Below, in pieces: positions 50,366 to 63,132 of a DNA stretch of 64,000 bases. How positions within the stretch are numbered: the stretch's first letter is position 1; the number at the start of each line of letters is the position of its first letter. This stretch comes from Spisula solida (Eukaryota > Mollusca > Bivalvia > Venerida > Mactridae), in contig OX365945.1 in the NCBI GenBank assembly GCA_947247005.1, forward strand, positions 34,712,551 to 34,776,550. The letters are read 5' to 3'. Made by a program: the position numbers and the translations under genes. The notes beneath the pieces are model-generated. The model did not search any database. It was not told the DNA's origin and saw only the letters and a list, made by a program, of their open reading frames with translations.

Positions 50366-51369
50366 TAAAGGGTGTAAAGAAAGTTCGTTCCGGTCGGAAA
50401 GTATGGCGTATTTTTATTTTTACCAAGCGAAATATTACAAAATTTGCTATGAAGGTATAGTACTTAATTTAGCATATGTTGATTATTTATGCTTGAATTC
50501 CGTTTGGATGGACACCGTTGCCATGTATTTATAGAACGCGGAAGTAAGCGTACGTTAACGTTACGTCGACGTCCATTTTAAAGATGAGTCGACAAACAGA
50601 AATAACTGCAAAAATGAAACATGGCCAGATTTAGGCATTTTAGACATTCATATTGTTAAACAATACGTTATGCTTAAAATTATTGACGGCTAAAGTACTG
50701 GTACTCATACAATTGGAGCACAACTACGTATTTGAAAGAACATGGTATCGATTTCGTCGAACGTGACGTGACGTAAACGTTAAGCGAAAATTGAGAGTAG
50801 GGTAAAGAAAATGGCCGACTGTGTAAAAAATAACGGCGGAAAATTACATAAACAACTTCTACGAACATCATAAGGCATTGGCGAAGACATGCCTCATTTT
50901 TCAAGTAAAGAGTAACTAAATAAATTCAAAAGTAACGAAACGCCCGAGTTGACAAAAACACGCAATTTAGAAATAAATACGTATACGGGAAAACAAAAGG
51001 CATTTATTTGCAAAACGAAAACTCTTACAGCATCATAATTTGGATGATATTTTGTTCTTATATAACATTAAATATTAGTTTAGTTCATTACAAGTTTAAA
51101 ACATACACAACGATACAGTGAGTGGACAACAAAGGGAGTATTTCGAACTTGACCCGGTCACGACGTCGTTTACGTCATATTCGAAATAAGATTAAAAAAT
51201 TTATTCATTGCGTTTGAAAAAATATTGACAGTCAAATCAGCTAAAACTGTTATACATAATGATGTTATTGTACCATGATACTGAATACAAAATTAGGTGC
51301 AAATGTATTTATTAGTTTTGTGTACAAAAGCTTTTCAAAAACCGGAGCGAACTTTCTTTACACCCTTTA
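50366..51369. mobile_element. Inverted-repeat element, about 1.0 kb
   Basis: The left end TAAAGGGTGTAAAGAAAGTT and the inverted right end agree for at least 20 bases, then CG(T/C)TCCGGT. TA lies at both borders, so a TA target duplication is possible, with the element then running 50368-51367. No transposase frame is seen. Its interior has several ACGT-rich palindromic patches (50545-50580, 50757-50780, 51160-51180). Confidence 0.75.
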
Positions 51370-51635
51370 TATTGTGTTTTCCTACGAGAAGAACAATACC
51401 GTATGTTTTAGGACTCATAATGGCATTCAATTTAAATAACATTCGTAATGGTTCGAACACCACAGACAGTAGTGCTATATAGTACGTACGTGCTCTCATA
51501 ACTCCATAAAAACCAAGATCAATGACTCTTGTCTTCTTACAGGATCTTGGATGTAGAGATTAGATACATGTTTATATGGAATGTCAATAACATTGTTGAA
51601 TTATGTTTCATATACTGATCAGCGTTGTACTGATC

Positions 51636-51875
51636 AGCAGTTTTACTGTTGTTACATGCTCATTCAGCGTAGGCATTCCGCCTTTCGGTTGCTGTATCTT
51701 TTCTACTGGGTCATTCAGCTAGTTATAATTTTTTATACTTTTCGACAGCTTGGACTTGGGTGGATCTGCGCTTGTTTAGTTGGGCATTGTGCTTTGTGTG
51801 TTTTTAATGTTTTCTGTGCTCGGCTGGTTAAGTTGAGTACTGCCTTCCCTGTCTGACTTAATATACTCTTTTTGG
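51636..51875 (+). repeat. Dispersed repeat, GGGCATTGTGC/CTCGGC family, copy 1
   Basis: This is nearly identical to 62720-62955. It contains CATTCAGCGTAGGCATTCCG, GGTCATTCAGCTAGTTATAA, AGTTGGGCATTGTGCTTTGT, TTTTCTGTGCTCGGCTGG and TGCCTTCCCTGTCTGACTTA. The family function and full ends are unknown. Confidence 0.75.
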
Positions 51876-52789
51876 TTGTATTTTGTTTGCATAAAGGCTT
51901 AATTAAGTTGGTAATTCAGGAGCACAAGATAGCACCTGTAAGCCAGTGCCTTCTATTATTAACAATGGTCCGTTTACTGAAATGAATTGTGTATATGAAT
52001 CATTTCCTTCAAATGCACTTATTTCAATAGGAACATTCGAGCAGTTAAATGGTGGACGACGTTCACAGGTGCATCAAACGGCATTAATTTAGCTATTGGT
52101 GGACAACAGATGTTTGGAATGTCCGCCGATCTTCCGGAAACAAACAGAATTAGCCTTCTTACATGCTAGCTTAACATGCTTTTAATTTCGCATGATATTT
52201 GTTTTTTTTATTTTTCTGGAAGATGTCGTGCTCACGCGATATGTAATAAGGTTGAGGAATTATATTCCTCCTGATATCCAACAAGAGAACATTTGACATT
52301 TAAACAACGAGAGACACTCACGACTTGAAGTCTTATTGGGTTTGTAATTAGAAGTGATTCACTACACTGGAATGGTATTTATTTTGGTTGTTGTCGTGTT
52401 TACGTCTGTATTTTGTTAATTTCGTCAGACTAAATTACAAAGCAAAGACATCTTTCTTACGACAGAGCAAACAAATCAAAATATTTTATAAATTCTGTGT
52501 AGATAATGATCTTTGTTAGCAAAATAACTAACACATTGGTGGCAGCCATCTCTAAAAGATAGTTGAGTAATGACCATGGTTTTTATTACTGAACGGAAAA
52601 TGGGAAAACAACTGAGCGAGAACGGACTTGGATATAAACGTGTTTCATTTATGATTACATCAGCTTTCTATGAGTATTTCTCGATAGAAGCGTGTTTGTT
52701 TCTGTACAGAATTGAGACTTTTCGTTTTCGAAGTAATGACGTGCCGTTCCCATAATGCAATTTTAAATTTTTGGCGCGCTTTATAAACA

Positions 52790-53140
52790 AGATAATATTA
52801 AGCCAGACAGGGAAGGCAGCACTCAACTTAACAGCCGAGCACAGAAAACATTACAACACACGAGGCACAATGCCAAACTGAATCAACCGAGCACAGAAAA
52901 CATAAGACACATATCAGGCACAATGCCCAACTAAACTAGTAAAGATCCGCCGAAGTCCAAGCTGGCGAAAAGTAGAATGAATTGATTACAGCACTCAAAA
53001 AGCTTAATGCCCTTGCTGAATGACTAGTTTCAACAGTAAAACGACTATAATGCCTAGTTATAGCTGTCAGACATCCTAAACACAAGAAGTGCCCAACACA
53101 CTGCCGAACAATTATTGATCCGCCCTAGTATATCCTGTCC
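52790..53140 (-). repeat. Dispersed repeat, GGGCATTGTGC/CTCGGC family, inverted copy
   Basis: Relative to 51636 and 62612 this copy is inverted: it begins TAAGCCAGACAGGGAAGGCA and contains GCCGAGCACAGAAAACAT twice and GGCACAATGCC twice. It interrupts Q sequence between TTTATAAA and GTCCGCGTAGATTGAG. Q1 and Q2 lack it, so it is a mobile or transposed element of about 350 bases. Confidence 0.75.
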
Positions 53141-53393
53141 GCGTAGATTGAGTTGGAAAATATCTGTTTCAGAACGGGAATTTTGATAGAACGAAGCGTT
53201 CTTGAAAAGTGCAATTGCGCAGAATGAATGAACGTGTTAGAATGAAGGCATGGGCATGCGAAATTACAGAATTTACACTGTTTCAGCAAATACTAATTGT
53301 ATTCTTACACATTTCAACTCTTATAATTCATTATCACGTACATTTTGAATAACTTGGATTATATATAATTGAGATGACAGGAAATTACTTGAC

Positions 53394-53507
53394 TTAGGAT
53401 TCATTGTGAGCTACAGTATATAGGCTAACTTGAAAATTTTCTTTTTTTGGGAATATAGTCTCTTGCGTGGGTGGCTAGGCGGTGGCGTCATGCTGTATAT
53501 ATGTCAT
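53394..53507. repeat. Insertion shared with Q2 (31677-31783), absent from Q1
   Basis: This has the same GAGCTACAGTATATAGGCT ... GCGTGGGTGGCTAGGC sequence at the same place as in Q2, with minor differences. Confidence 0.75.
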
Positions 53508-55715
53508 CTTGTATGAATAGAATACAATGTATAAGAAATTAACGGAAATCGTGAATAAATATTAGCCAAGACACATTGTCTGAATTCCGCATATTTTGAA
53601 ATAGTGTTTAAATGCATGCATCAGGTTATTGTTAAGCAGCAGCGAATCTTCAAGATACTAAAATAACAGTATGTGCGTTATTCACATAAAGTGTATTCAC
53701 CAACTTGAAGACAAATAATATCATAAATGTCACTTGCAATGCGTTTTCATGTAAAAACGATTTGAAGAAGCTAAAAGCTAGTTCGTTGCTCGCAAGCTAT
53801 TTAGGGAAATAATGTCATTGATACTTGAAACGTTCCAGATATAACCAATATTTGCATATAAATGATTGCAAGAATATCTGAGACTGTTTCTACTTTAAAG
53901 CCCAGGTCGCTGACATAATTCAGAATATCACCAAAGTAATTCAGATTCAGTTTATAGACATTCACCCTACTGTGTTATTGCAAATATAGTCAGCATAGCA
54001 TCCAGCAAGTGACGACACTTATGCCTAGAATAGTCAATTAATCAACACCGGTTTCCTGGCCTCCGACTATACAGGAAATCTAGTATTGACTTATTAGCGA
54101 CGTTATTCTGACAGGAGCAGTATGATTGATTTGACATTCCTATCATTTTGTCAAAACAGTTGTTATCCCGGAATGGTGAATTTGGACACTACATGTATTT
54201 GATCAGACTAATGGCAGTGTGCATTGCAGTATATTGTTAAGCCAATGGTAATTAATCAAAAGTTAAGCAAAATGTTGTTTCAACACAGTAGTTCAAGTAC
54301 AATCGTTGTATACTGCAGCGTCTGTAAGATTCCAGAAACAGTTTATCTATCTACAGATGCGACTCTATAGACGACGAGGAGAGAGTGTTAAACAAGCTGT
54401 GTTCAGTCGTATGAAAGATGCCTAGGTCATGGGTTAATGATGCTATACACTGGTGTTTTCTATCACTATATAATAAACATTTGGTAACTATCTGTTGTCC
54501 CGCACAACAGTCGATTCCTTTATTAGTTTGTATTGACATTACACAAGCAATAGTTGCATAAACGTGCACAGTTACACCCAAATGTTGAATGCATGCTACC
54601 ATGAGTTGCTGAATAGTCGAATGTGATTCCTATGGAACGTTTATGGGATTAGTCAGATAAAGGAAAAATATTCACATGAAAAACAAATCAGTCATACGTA
54701 GACATTTAGAACAAATTCCCCATTGATGAATGTGCCATCCCCAACGTGAAAATTGTTGCTCTGCAATTGCAATATGTGTACAATTAAAGCCCACGGCGGT
54801 TGTTCCCGATCTGGAACTATGTTCACTACTGTTTTGATTGCCTGTTTCTTGTTACTGAGTGTTAATTTACAACATTTCATCAAATATGATTGTTGTGAAC
54901 GCTTGCATATTAAGCTAGGGTTCGAGTTGCAAAATCTTACAGAGTAAAAAAACGTTGCGTTAATGACACTTGTGTACCACTTATTCTAGTCGTCACCAAA
55001 CAATAAATGATGTCCACCAGTGCATCTCTCGGTATTTAGTCACACAGAGCTGGTGGTAAATACCGCCGATCTTCCTCAAACAAGCTGAACAGCCTCATTA
55101 CATGCTTGCTTATAATTCTTTTACTTTTTCATTTCCCGTGTGATATGTTGGTTTTCGATTTTTTGGTAAAGCTTGTGATTACGTGATAGATAATTAACTC
55201 AAAAGATTTATAATTCTCCACCAGAAAACTTTTGACTTGACATTCACGTCGTAGGTTTTATTTGGCTTATAAACATTAGAATGGAATAAACTTACTGGTG
55301 TTGTATTACGGTTGTTTTTACTGCTCGTCGGTAAATTTCTATATACTAAATCTAAGGGCGAACACATCCCAACAACAAATGTAAAAATTATTCACAATTG
55401 ATTGTAGAAAATTTACTTTCTTGGCAAAACAACTAACACATCAGTAATAGTACATGTATTTCAAAATATTAGTACATGTATTTCAAAATATGGTCAATCC
55501 GTTATTGACGTTGACCATATTTTGATATTTTATTAGGAAACGGGAACACTACAGAAGGGACATTAAATTTTGCCTTTAGATGAATAACCCCAATATAACT
55601 GATGGTAATACTAGAAGTAAATACATTCATATCAACTGCATGTTATAAAGCTAAGCACACATTGTTTCATCTTATGCCTCTAAGTCTGTCTGACAAATTA
55701 CGTTTCTATAACATA

Positions 55716-56321
55716 TGAGCCAGTCTCCAGGAAAACCTGCTATTTGAAATATATATTGATGTTGATATTTTCTATAGTCTTAACGGATTATGTTATTGAA
55801 GCAAAATGCAAAAGAAATTTTGATAGTATCTTGAGTTTTAAGGAAGTTACAGCTGTTTTTGTAGAGTCTCTATTTTGGTGATTTTTGCGCGACGTCACAA
55901 ACGTCATTGAAACGTTATTCGATGTTACTGTAACAAGAATTTCCAAATTACACCAATTGGTTAAATCGTGACACAAACCGTCCAAAATAGTATCATATTT
56001 TAGAATTATGTTTAAATTTAAAAAATGTAAATCACAATCAAAATGGTTTGAATTCAGACAAAGGCTACTACTGTTTTAAACAACTAACTCATCGTTTTTC
56101 TCAATCGGAGTACTTTTCTGAAATTGGTCACCATAGCAACGAAGTATGTGATTTTGATATAAGTCTAGATAAATATCAAAGCTAAGATATAGTACTATAT
56201 GCGTAAAATACTTAAAGTAGAATAAATATATTTTTTCTCATTTAAGAGCTTTTTATAAACATTGTTACATAATAGTAATTACATAATGTCAAAATAGCAG
56301 GTTTTCCTGGAGACTGGCTCA
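55716..56321. mobile_element. Intact 606-bp TA-flanked inverted-repeat element
   Basis: TGAGCCAGTCTCCAGG...CTGGAGACTGGCTCA ends define the element, with TA on both sides (55714-55715 and 56322-56323). Inverted repeats run about 33 bases. It is orthologous to 18077-20508 but without the LTR insertion. It has no coding capacity. Confidence 0.85.
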
Positions 56322-56715
56322 TATATAATATTGATTCTGACATAGTGTAATTATTTTTTCACACATTAATTTTCTACTCCAATACGTAATTGTTACGCAC
56401 ATTTTACATTACCTCGGATGATATAATTAAAGTGTGTCACAGGAAATTGCTTGACAAATTTCTGATTTCTCTTTATTCTGTGTAACGAAACAACGAAACC
56501 AGGAAGTGGATTATAAACATGTATTAATCTTATATGGACAGAATATACAAAATTAACGGAAACCTTTAATAAAGTATATATTAGCCAAGATACAAGTTTA
56601 TTTAGAATGAGTACAACATACATCACTATATTATGTTTGTGTTTGTCAAAAATGACCCATGATTGTCTCAAAGTTGTCTGTCTAAATTCCGAACATTTTG
56701 AAATCGTTTAATTAA

Positions 56716-57685
56716 GGTAATTCCCAACTCTTAATTTTTTCTGTACAAGAGATATCAACCACCTGTTTTTTATGAAGAACACACTCATGATAGTGATTGT
56801 GCAAACCCATAACAGTTTTGCTCGGCTAGTTTTCAAGATATTTGTAGATTTAGGGGAACCCCACTAAAAACTTATATTTGCATTCCACGGATAAAGTTTG
56901 ACATTTAATTACATGCAACTTGGCATGCACGAAATTTCGTATATACGGAATCACACGATAACGTTTGTTTTAGACTATGCATGTTATATGTATTTTTAAA
57001 TGATATTTTAAAATATGTGATTTTTCATTTTTAAGTTATTCGAAAAAAATAGTTGAACAGCATACTGTTTTCGTACATGAAACCAGTAGAGTAACTATTA
57101 TAGAAGTTTAATCCCAAATAACATGGCAGTGTCTCGGCTAGATTTTTTTTAATTGACACTTTAGTGATTTCGGAAATGTTGAAAACCAGGAGAGTTTACT
57201 AAATACATCAACGTTTTGAATACGTTGTTTCCAGTTTTCGCGATAATTTGTTTTTGAAAAATGAGCCAATGCTCTTTTGCATTAGCTAGTCTATATTCTT
57301 ACGAAATAAATGCAAAAGAACATTCCTCTAAAGTAGTCGGGATGCTTGCTAAACAAATATTATAACTTAGATGCGATTTTGAGTGGGCGCATTATATTAC
57401 GTTTCACATACGTTGTAGCTAGTATTCGCGAGTGTTGGTGTTTCAACGTTTGGAATAAATGTCACATAAAATTTCAGCTATAGCTTTATTCTGCAAGCTT
57501 ATTATAGTATAATACAGTAATAAATATACAGTAAATGCGCGATTATAAGACATGAGAACATGCTGGCACATAATTTTTTTGTTTTTCGTACTATTTCATC
57601 ATGGTACATGTAGTCAGACGCTTTCAATACGTCTTATTTACACCGACTTCTAAACTACCGCTCAACTGAAGAGTTAGGAATCAAC
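56716..57685. mobile_element. TTAA-flanked inverted-repeat element (970 bp), private to R3
   Basis: R1 reads GTTTAAATTATAAGGTG at about 22215. R3 has an insertion between TTAA (56712-56715) and TTAA (57686-57689). The ends GGTAATTCCCAACTCTTAAT and, inversely, GTTGATTCCTAACTCTTCAG are similar but imperfect. This points to a piggyBac-type target choice. No transposase frame is seen. Confidence 0.7.
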
Positions 57686-60519
57686 TTAAATTATAAGGTG
57701 TTCATCAATTGTATTTTCAAGATACGTCAGAAACGTATGCGCATTACTCTCGTAAATGCAATGAATAAACCAACACAACTGAAATCGTAAATGTCTCATG
57801 CAAAGCATGTTCATGCATTACATGTTCATGCAAAAAAAATCTGATTGAGAAAAACTTTGAAATATAAATCAGGAAAACAATCAGTAAAGAAAATGGCCAA
57901 CTTTTGTGCCTGTGAATGGTCAATCCATTAACATCGGTTTCTTCCAAAATAGCTGTACAGACAAACTGCTGGAGTATATGATGCACGTGCAGAAATATAT
58001 ATCAACATTCTGAATATTATATCTCCAATCCAGAAGTACAAACTAGATATATGCGGAATAATTCATTTTGTCACACAACAAGAGCATGAAATGATATTGA
58101 AACCTTGATAGTGAGGTACAAATTCTTACACATTGTTACACTTCTTTTAACAACAAATCACCCATGTAAATACATTATTTGTCGTAAATCATCAGTTACC
58201 ATGACGAATATATTACCATGTTTATGGCAACCTACTATCTTAAGGTTTTGGAGACATAACCATAGACATACTATGCTTTTGTTGGAACTAATATGACTAA
58301 CGTGGTTCTCAATGGTTGTTCTCGCTAATCTCAGGCCTGATATTTCTATTTCTGAAACGTGACATTTTACGAATTCTGACAGACAAGCCCAGGCAGTTTT
58401 GCTATATTATTAAATGGAATGCACCAATTCTTTTTTGTCGGAAATGACAGTATTGATGCATTGTACAAATTCATCGGAGTCTTCTTTCTTTATTGTATTA
58501 TAAAGTATCGGAAACACAATTTCGTGCCTCATAATATCGACACTAACGAGTGGATGGCAACATCTGCCGCCGACTATATATGAAATATTTCGTTTTATTT
58601 TAGACTCGATTGTAGGTTCTACGTATATACGTTTTGTCATCTGTGAACATATATACTTGATTCTCATTGACCCGATCCTTCTCATCGACCCGAGCCCTAG
58701 TTATTTTGGCCGAATATACGCACGTGCTACGGTGGTTCCTATCCAGAACATATGCAAGTTTGATGGTGGACTATGTCCTGTTGCTGGAGCAGAAAAGTAT
58801 ACATACAAGTCATAAAACAATTTTTGTTCACTGATTTTCAACCAACCAAAATCCTTATTTGTGAGCAGTAAAACCTAAACTTGTAACCATGGTTTTTTGT
58901 TTTTGTCCATATTTTTGTCAACACATTTGTCTACATTTATCAGAGTCTGTGAATAGCATCTATGATGAAGAAACTATATATTGCAACTGTGTTTATTAAA
59001 GAATTAATCATCGTAGACTGACCAACAAGAGGGATCCGGCGGATGAGAAAGTTTCAAAATGACGTAGGCTCTTGACTAGTACATGTACTTGCTTTACAGT
59101 AAATATTTTAAAATAAGAGCTATTTTGCTGCAAAACAAAATTTATTTTACTATAGTTCAGTAATTTGTTAGTCAGTAAATACAAATTAGTTACCGTACAA
59201 ACGTTTAAAATTGTGCATGCAAGGCTGTTAACTCTTAGGGGATCGACTCAACAGGTAACTGTATCATTGATTAAGAGAGAAAAAACAAATTGTTGTAAAA
59301 TTTATATCTTCATGACAAGGTTGATTTAAAAGGAATTGACTAGATTTTTCAAGGTATCAAAAACCAGAATTGGCATTCGATACCTACAAGTAATTATATT
59401 CATACAAAACATTGTTTTAAATACTTCCATGCAAAATCCCATCGCAATTAATCAACTAGTTAAAAAGTTATGCCATGAATGTATTTCACGGTGTCCACCC
59501 TATCACTGAGGTGCATTCAATAAGTAACAAAAAAAGAAATATTGAGGCTATGTCGTATTTACCGTTGTGTATAAGCATAGCAATGGGGTAAAATTAAAGA
59601 ACGCAACAGTTGGAACAGATTTAACTGTATGACATATGTTAACTTCATAAAATGTATACGTTTAAGCCGAAAAACAATCAGCTGCATATGCTATTGTCAA
59701 AATGACTCCATGTTTGTCAGAATGTTCCGAATGGCTGTTTTTGTGAAAGCGATTTCCATTGGTTTATTTCATACTCTAGCCAATGAAAATGACCGTTAGA
59801 AAACGGTCATTTTCGCTAAAACCCACAATGACAGTCCCTACAGCATTTTACGTCGTCGAAAATTGTAAGCAAAATTTAAACTTTGAAATATATCGTATGA
59901 AGGTAACTTTAAGCATGTTTTCAAATGTTTTCTATGCTCATACGTGTTTTTTGTTCACCTACAGCCTTATAAAGATATTAAATGCTGTAAATGTTGTAAA
60001 TTATGAAAAACAAAATGCACCCAAGTGACTGTTTGGCTCAATGCCTATGTAATCAACCTTGTTATGAATATATAAATTTTACAAAAAAAACATTTTTTTA
60101 AATCTTAATCAATGATACTGTTACCTGTGATGGACTCCACGAGAAAGCAGTATACTAACCAGTTATCATCTGTCTTTTAGTTTAACAGTCATTTTGATAT
60201 TTTGACAGTTTGTTTGTTGCTGAATCTTTAGGTAATATGCATTAATCTAACTATATTCAGCAATGCGTTTTTTAACATAGTAACATTTTATATAATAAAC
60301 AAGAAGCAGTCACAGACAGCCATATCATCCGCCAAAGAGAAAATAAAAGTATGCCAATAATTATTGATTACAAACACTATTTTTAACATAAGTTATGTGA
60401 AAGTTTGGTTTCATTCCCATGATAATTGTTGGAATTCACAATTGTTTTCTCTATATGCAAATGTATTACATACAAAATAAATAAAGTCAACAAGAAGCAA
60501 AAAAAATCACGAAAACCTG

Positions 60520-61545
60520 TTTAACGGTGACCTTGATCCAACCAGTCCAACTTTCAATCCCACTTGTTGTCTTCACGAAGGCTACTACCAACATCATGAT
60601 ATCTGACTAATGTTATTGATCAAAATCAAAAGTAACTGTGACCTTGACACCCATCAGCCCACTATCAATTGCAAGTGACATCTTCACATAAACTATATAT
60701 CATTCTTAAAGTTAATGAGTGAAAACGTTTTTTTCTCTATTTTTAGTAACGATGACCTTGACCCCACTTTCTAACCCAAGTGTCGTCTGTTCACACAAGC
60801 TATATGCATACAAAGCTAGCAAGGTTCATCATGTTATCTCAATCCTTAAACAATGAGCACAAGTGCTTTTTCTATTTTTAGTAACGATGACCTTGACCCC
60901 ACTTTCAAACCCAAGTGTCGTCTGTTCACACAAGCTATATGCATACAAAGCTAGCAAGGTTCATCATGTTATCTCAATCCTTAAAAAATGAGCATAAGAG
61001 CTTTTTCTGTTTTAAGTAACAGCTACCTACACAGCCAGTTTCAATGTGATATCTCATTCCGAACTTAAGTTTTCCTTTAACACCAAAAGCTTACACATGA
61101 ACAAAATAAACAAAGGAACACATTTCTGCAAAAATGATCTAAATTAAAAACACGACAATATGCGCTAGGACACCTCATGAGGGTACATCTGTGAAAGTTC
61201 CATCAACATGCCTGAAGAAATGCACACAGAATAACTTTGCTCTATATCCTACGTAGGTGCAAAGTAAACAAAGGGCCATGATTATGTTAAAAATGGCTGA
61301 AATGAATCCCGGCGATATGCGCTAGCGCACCTCACAACTGTACTACTGTGAAAGGTTGGAAAAAATACTTGAGAAATGTAGGTTGCACACAGAAGAGTTT
61401 ATATGTAAAAATGAACAAAGGGACATAACTTCATCACATATGATCGAATCTTTATATACTGGGGCACACCATAGCAGTAATTCTGTTTCATCAATATCCC
61501 TTAAAATATGTAAAGAAGTTGCAAGAATCGGACGGACGGATAGCA
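60520..61545 (+). repeat. Dispersed bivalve-type repeats, R3 copies
   Basis: These are the counterparts of 26400-27530: GACCTTGACCCC subrepeats to about 61030, then AACAAAGG and GCGCTAGCGCACCTC units. They are slightly shorter than in R1 and have fewer GGACGG repeats. Confidence 0.75.
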
Positions 61546-62150
61546 AGGATAATGACGATATTCATTCCTAAAATGTTCTATCAATCAACACCAGCTCTCT
61601 CTCATTAATCTATTCAGCGAATCTATAGCAATTTACGCAGTATTATTCTTCCAAGAGCAGTGTGATTGATTTGGCATTCTCACCATGTGGTCAAAACGGC
61701 TTTTGTCTGGGAGTTGTAAATTTGAAGACCACAAGAATTTGACCAGACTAATGGCGGTGGGCATTGTAATTTGTCGCAAAGGCTATAATACCGGAATTGT
61801 CTAGTATTGGCAAATTTGGCTCTAGATTCCTGATTGGAATTTAAAAATAGTATCTTAGAAATGATGATCGAGGTTAAACAAATGTAGCTTTATAGCAGTT
61901 ACATTTGACACTAGTCAGGCGTTTTTATTTATCTCAAATTGTTGTTACAACATAATTCGAATCAATCGTAAATCGCCTAATCACATTAATGAACGAATAT
62001 CTATAAGTCCTCCTAGCAGCGCTGACAAACTCATTTAACCTACACGTAGTAGTACACGAAATATCAATGACCTAATTTGTCTGCCAAGTTTTGAATTGCA
62101 TACTGATTTAGTTCGTATCTAAGAAAATAATATATGATCAAAACCTAAGC

Positions 62151-63132
62151 GATTTTGTGTCAACACTAATTCAAGGACCGACGTATATACTACACTGCAG
62201 CGTCTATAAAATAGTTTCTTGGCAGTATCTATATACAGGGTGTTAAAAAATTGTTCTCTGAGATATGTGCGCAATGATCAATTTCATTTTCTTCCTATAA
62301 TGGCTTCATTCAATACCAGTGTGATTAGAACAATGGTAGAACAATCTGGAATTTAACCTGAACATTTTACTATTAATGGCGTCTGAAAAATAAACTACTG
62401 AAACTTAAACTTGGAAACAAACATTTTTAACACCCTGTACATTAAAGGTGACGGGAAGAGAGTGTTAAGCAAGCTGTATATTGTATTATGGCGTATGGAA
62501 GATCTGAGATTGTGGGCTTGTGATGATATACAATAGTGTTTTTCCATCACATAAACATACTCTTGGTATAATAATTCAGGAACACAACTGCTGCACCACT
62601 TATAATCCTGGTAACTGGGTCATACAGCTAGTTAGTAGGTCATCCGACTATACGGGCCTTTCAACGTTTTAATACTGTTATTTAACTTTTAGGCTGCTAT
62701 AACTATGTAGTTCAGCAGTTTTACTGTTGTTACTAGGTCATTCAGCGTAGGCATTCCGCCTTTTGGTTGCTGTATCTTTTCTACTGGGTCATTCAGCTAG
62801 TTATAATTTATTATACTTTTCGACAGCTTGGACTTGGGCGGATCTGCGCTTGTTTAGTTGGGCATTGTGCTTTGTGTGTTTTTAATGTTTTCTGTGCTCG
62901 GCTGGTTAAGTTGAGTGCTGCCTTCCCTGTCTGACTTAATATACTCTTTTTGTATATTCCCTTGTTTTCACATTCCAAGCAACAGAGACGTGATAGTGCA
63001 GAACAACATTGTGATTGTGATTGCACTCGAACATTTATGGGATTAATTACGAGAAGTAAGACAGAGGAAACAGATACATAGCGAATTCCATCTGTCTAAC
63101 GTAGGCAATTAGATCAAGCCCCCATTGATGGA
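62151..63132. repeat. Block S copy 3, non-coding
   Basis: This aligns with 36640-37920 but lacks the AACAT-tailed insertion and carries a dispersed repeat at 62612-62955. It leads directly into the third start of block P. Confidence 0.8.
62612..62955 (+). repeat. Dispersed repeat, GGGCATTGTGC/CTCGGC family, copy 3
   Basis: S copy 1 reads AATCCTGGTTAGTTTATTCCC without interruption at about 37740. Here about 345 bases are inserted, with TGGGTCATACAGCTAGTTA-type subrepeats at the left and the segment shared with 51636-51875 at the right. Confidence 0.75.

Larger units (their letters stand above)
49191..52500. repeat. Segment T: diverged module between P2 and Q3
   Basis: T occupies the P-to-Q junction only in this copy. 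Bases 49590-50230 are a diverged version of the Q region 15985-16660 (GTAGCGTCTGTAAG, GAGAGTGTTAAACAAAG, TTAGTTTGTTCTGAAATTAC). Bases 52050-52500 match 30650-31060. The middle holds an inverted-repeat element (50366-51369) and part of a dispersed repeat (51636-51875). No gene is visible. Confidence 0.7.
52501..55625. repeat. Block Q copy 3 (Q3), non-coding
   Basis: Q3 is colinear with Q1 and Q2 and has the empty sites for the Q1 foldback insertion and the Q2 mariner. Its own private insertion is 52790-53140. The minus-strand frames at 54351-54602 and 54692-54883 are discussed in the findings and are not called as genes. Confidence 0.85.
55626..62150. repeat. Block R copy 3 (R3), non-coding
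   Basis: R3 is colinear with R1 but lacks the solo LTR, the 1.3-kb mariner-like element and the LINE, each with a clean empty site. It carries the private element 56716-57685. It also contains the same dispersed repeats at 60520-61030 and 61080-61545. No gene is visible. Confidence 0.85.
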
